DNA of 64,000 nt, taken from the NCBI GenBank assembly GCA_016235595.1, contig JACRJX010000014.1, positions 1 to 64,000 on the forward strand, in the 5' to 3' direction. Source of the DNA: Verrucomicrobiota bacterium. Its GTDB lineage: Bacteria > Verrucomicrobiota > Verrucomicrobiia > CAIQCK01. Both the position numbers and the translations under genes were made by a program. The notes beneath the pieces were generated by a model. That model searched no databases. It saw only the letters and a program-made list of their open reading frames with translations, and was not told where the DNA came from. This document shows positions 62,077-64,000 of this stretch, one piece after another; the stretch's first letter is position 1, and every line of letters starts with the position of its first letter.

Positions 62077-64000
62077 TCACTCCAGTTCCAGCACTGCCAC
62101 GTCTTCCGGTGCGAGGCACAGTTCGATTTGCCCGTCGCGGATGGCGAGCGTGCGGCCGCTGAGCAACTCGCGGGCGGACTTGGCACGCAAACCTTCGAGC
62201 GTGATTGTCACCGGCAGCGGCTCATGCGTGATTGCGCCGGGCGCGTCGTGGAATACCGTCAGCAGTTTCTCGCCGAACCGCTCGACGTAGATGCGGGGTT
62301 GGTTTGAACTCGCGCGCGTCAACGGCTGCCAGCCGGCCTCGGCGACGCGCTTGCAGAGCGGGATGTATTTTTTGAAGAGCGGACGGTCGCGATTGTAGAG
62401 CGCGGGCTGCGAGAAGTAATGGCCGGTGGAGGCGTCGGCGCTGAAGAAGCCGGGGAACATGCCGTAGGCGAGCGACCGCTTCATAAACTTTTCCGTCAGC
62501 TCGACAGGCCACGCAGGGAAGTGCGTGTTCATCAGGAAGCAATACGGCTTCGGCCCGCACATCGCGCGGCGATAGAGCAGGTCGGCGTCGCTCATTGGCC
62601 TCCAGACGTGTGTCGTGGCTTCGGAGCGTTTCACGCCGCGCTGGCCAGGCGGGTTCCAATCTGTCTCGGTGCCCATCACGTCGAGCCACGGAGCGAGCCA
62701 GCAGAGGCGGATGGGCGTGCTGTTGGCCATCATCAGCTTGCCCATCGCGTGAACGTCCTCGGCCATCTGGCGATTGTATTCGCCAATGATGCAGCCGCGG
62801 AAGATCGCCGGTTTGCGACTGTCCGGCGAAAACGTCAGCGGCAGCCGCGCGGCGGCGAAGTGTTCGCGGCGGAAATCGAGTTCGTCGGTGACGTAGCCTT
62901 CGCTGGAGTCAATATATTCGCCGTCGAGGTCGCCCTTGCGATTCGGGCCGTAAACTTTCTCGCGCACCGCCGCTCCCCATTTGAGAGACCAGTCGGTGAC
63001 ATCGCCTTGGATGCCCGGCATGGAGTTCATGCTCCAGACCGCGCCATTGCACCACGGCGTGTCGAGCAGTCGCGCGGCGAAGCGGCCGTTCTCGTCGTGG
63101 TAGCCGGACGTGAACAATGCCTTCGCCTCCGACCGGCCGGCGTCGGCGAGCCGACGGGCCTCCGCGATCGCCGCCTCCATTGTGCGCGGCATTTCCTTCG
63201 GCATCCGCATCCACCATGTCATCGGCTCGGTGTAGCGGAACGTCAGGATGCCGTGCGCGTCGTCCCACGCTGTCTCGTCGTTGCCCTCCTTGAACTTGAA
63301 CCCAAAGTCTTCCCAACCCTCGACCTTGCTGATTTTGTGGAACGGCATCCAGACGCCCTGCTCCGGCGTGCGGCATCGGAAATAGTCGGGAAAGATTTCG
63401 TAGTAGCGTTGGAGCGCCCCGCGGAAACCGAGCCGTCCGTCAAACTTCGCCGTCACAAGCCGCACGCGCGCCGACGGCTTCTCCGGCGCAAGGCCGAGGT
63501 CAAACGCGATGAACAGCTCGCTCGACGCAGCGTTGAAACCGCAGCGGTAGAACGCCGGCCAGCCCGCGTCAATGCCGACGAGCAGGCCCTCGTTGCCGCG
63601 CGCGATCGCCGCGAACGGATAGTACGACAACCGGCCGTTGGCGCCGGCATTGAACCGCGCCGTGTTCATATACTCGCCGGGCGCGACTGCATTCGTCGCG
63701 GAGCGCGGGTTCACAAGCCATTGCCAGCCGTCGCCCACCACAGGCGATGAATGAATCAGCGTGATGGCGCGATCCTTGGCGGTCGTGTCCGCGAGGTCGG
63801 CCTCGATGACGGTTGCGCCGGCCTTGCGCTGGCGTTTGCTCGTCAGCTTCAAACCGAGGTCTTTGGCTTCGTTGCGGAAATCCGATCCTGCCGCCACGTC
63901 GCGCAACTGAAAGCCTTCGCGCACTTTGGCGGCGAGCGTCACCGGCACGCCATCGAAAAGCAGGGAGCCGGCTGGCGCGGCGATCTGCCGCAGTGTTGGG
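62077..64000 (-). CDS. large glycosidase-like protein, N-terminus beyond window
   Basis: At least 640 residues are open to the right edge with no stop, so the true start is outside. A beta-sandwich region (NTARFNAGANGRLSYYPF, ELFIAFDLGL) precedes a barrel-like part with GFKFKEGNDETAWDDAHGI, LDGEYIDSSEGYV, CWLAPWLDVMGTETDW and YGMFPGFFSADAST, whose strand-end aspartates resemble clan GH-D/GH31-type enzymes. The C-terminal part (ITLEGLRAKSARELLSG) is a small beta domain. The exact family is not recognised. Confidence 0.7.
   Translation of the reverse strand, partial: PTLRQIAAPAGSLLFDGVPVTLAAKVREGFQLRDVAAGSDFRNEAKDLGLKLTSKRQRKAGATVIEADLADTTAKDRAITLIHSSPVVGDGWQWLVNPRSATNAVAPGEYMNTARFNAGANGRLSYYPFAAIARGNEGLLVGIDAGWPAFYRCGFNAASSELFIAFDLGLAPEKPSARVRLVTAKFDGRLGFRGALQRYYEIFPDYFRCRTPEQGVWMPFHKISKVEGWEDFGFKFKEGNDETAWDDAHGILTFRYTEPMTWWMRMPKEMPRTMEAAIAEARRLADAGRSEAKALFTSGYHDENGRFAARLLDTPWCNGAVWSMNSMPGIQGDVTDWSLKWGAAVREKVYGPNRKGDLDGEYIDSSEGYVTDELDFRREHFAAARLPLTFSPDSRKPAIFRGCIIGEYNRQMAEDVHAMGKLMMANSTPIRLCWLAPWLDVMGTETDWNPPGQRGVKRSEATTHVWRPMSDADLLYRRAMCGPKPYCFLMNTHFPAWPVELTEKFMKRSLAYGMFPGFFSADASTGHYFSQPALYNRDRPLFKKYIPLCKRVAEAGWQPLTRASSNQPRIYVERFGEKLLTVFHDAPGAITHEPLPVTITLEGLRAKSARELLSGRTLAIRDGQIELCLAPEDVAVLELE

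Noticed and set aside
62419-63750. A 443-codon plus-strand frame at the right end
   Set aside because: It is antisense to the large glycosidase-like gene, which shows normal protein texture; the plus frame does not.

Overview
The window is a GC-rich bacterial chromosome segment with dense, mostly short-spaced genes. Several features suggest a Verrucomicrobiota-type (PVC) heterotroph, perhaps of the Pedosphaera/Limisphaerales kind: Tat-exported Gfo/Idh/MocA oxidoreductases, ThuA and DUF1080 (3-keto-disaccharide hydrolase) proteins, DUF4380, many secreted hydrolases, and an AmmeMemoRadiSam-B protein. The lineage is an inference from gene content; there is no rRNA gene here to confirm it. No tRNA, rRNA, CRISPR array or intact transposase was seen.

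Layout. 1-5.8 kb (minus): arginine operon argC-argJ-argB-argD-argF-argG, several joints being ATGA stop/start overlaps; argG runs off the left edge. 5.9-6.9 kb (minus): rplM-rpsI with a promoter and a strong terminator. 7-11 kb: prmA-like methyltransferase, a small membrane protein, a phosphodiesterase, hisC and a secreted alpha/beta hydrolase. 11.3-24.8 kb (minus): an HTH-EIIA fusion, rpoD, dnaG, two tandem secreted esterases, a beta-lactamase-fold serine hydrolase, a zinc-metalloprotease-like protein, an aspartoacylase/BPL_N fusion and a MEMO-family protein. 24.9-30.7 kb: glycosyltransferase, two CNNM/CorC-like membrane proteins, smpB, a DUF4380 protein, a lipoprotein and a STAS protein.

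30.7-35.9 kb is an accessory insert between two copies of a ~70-bp direct repeat, with a third, more diverged copy just outside. It holds hypothetical genes, a phospholipase-D C-terminal remnant, a patatin-like protein with a six-helix membrane insertion, a broken class III cyclase and a DUF6794 protein. comM/yifB follows.

37.6-58.8 kb is a catabolic and signalling region: Gfo/Idh oxidoreductases, GH97 and clan GH-A glycosidases, a BNR-4 propeller protein, a glycerophosphodiesterase-like protein, a bacterial phytochelatin synthase, ThuA, aroQ, a receiver-SpoIIE phosphatase, a degenerate receiver-GAF protein and an adenylate cyclase. Eight related ~55-80 bp elements, plus a ninth looser one, all on the plus strand, each sit in front of a plus-strand transcription unit here. 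All carry a TTG-type -35 and a TAYRAT-like -10 (TAACGT in the ninth) exactly 16 bp apart. This looks like a repeat-borne promoter family joining carbohydrate genes and signalling genes, and is the most notable structure in the window.

58.9-64 kb: a dicluster ferredoxin with an FNR-like box, a CBS-pair protein, a DUF1080 protein, a REP/BIME-like inverted pair and a large glycosidase-like protein running off the right edge.
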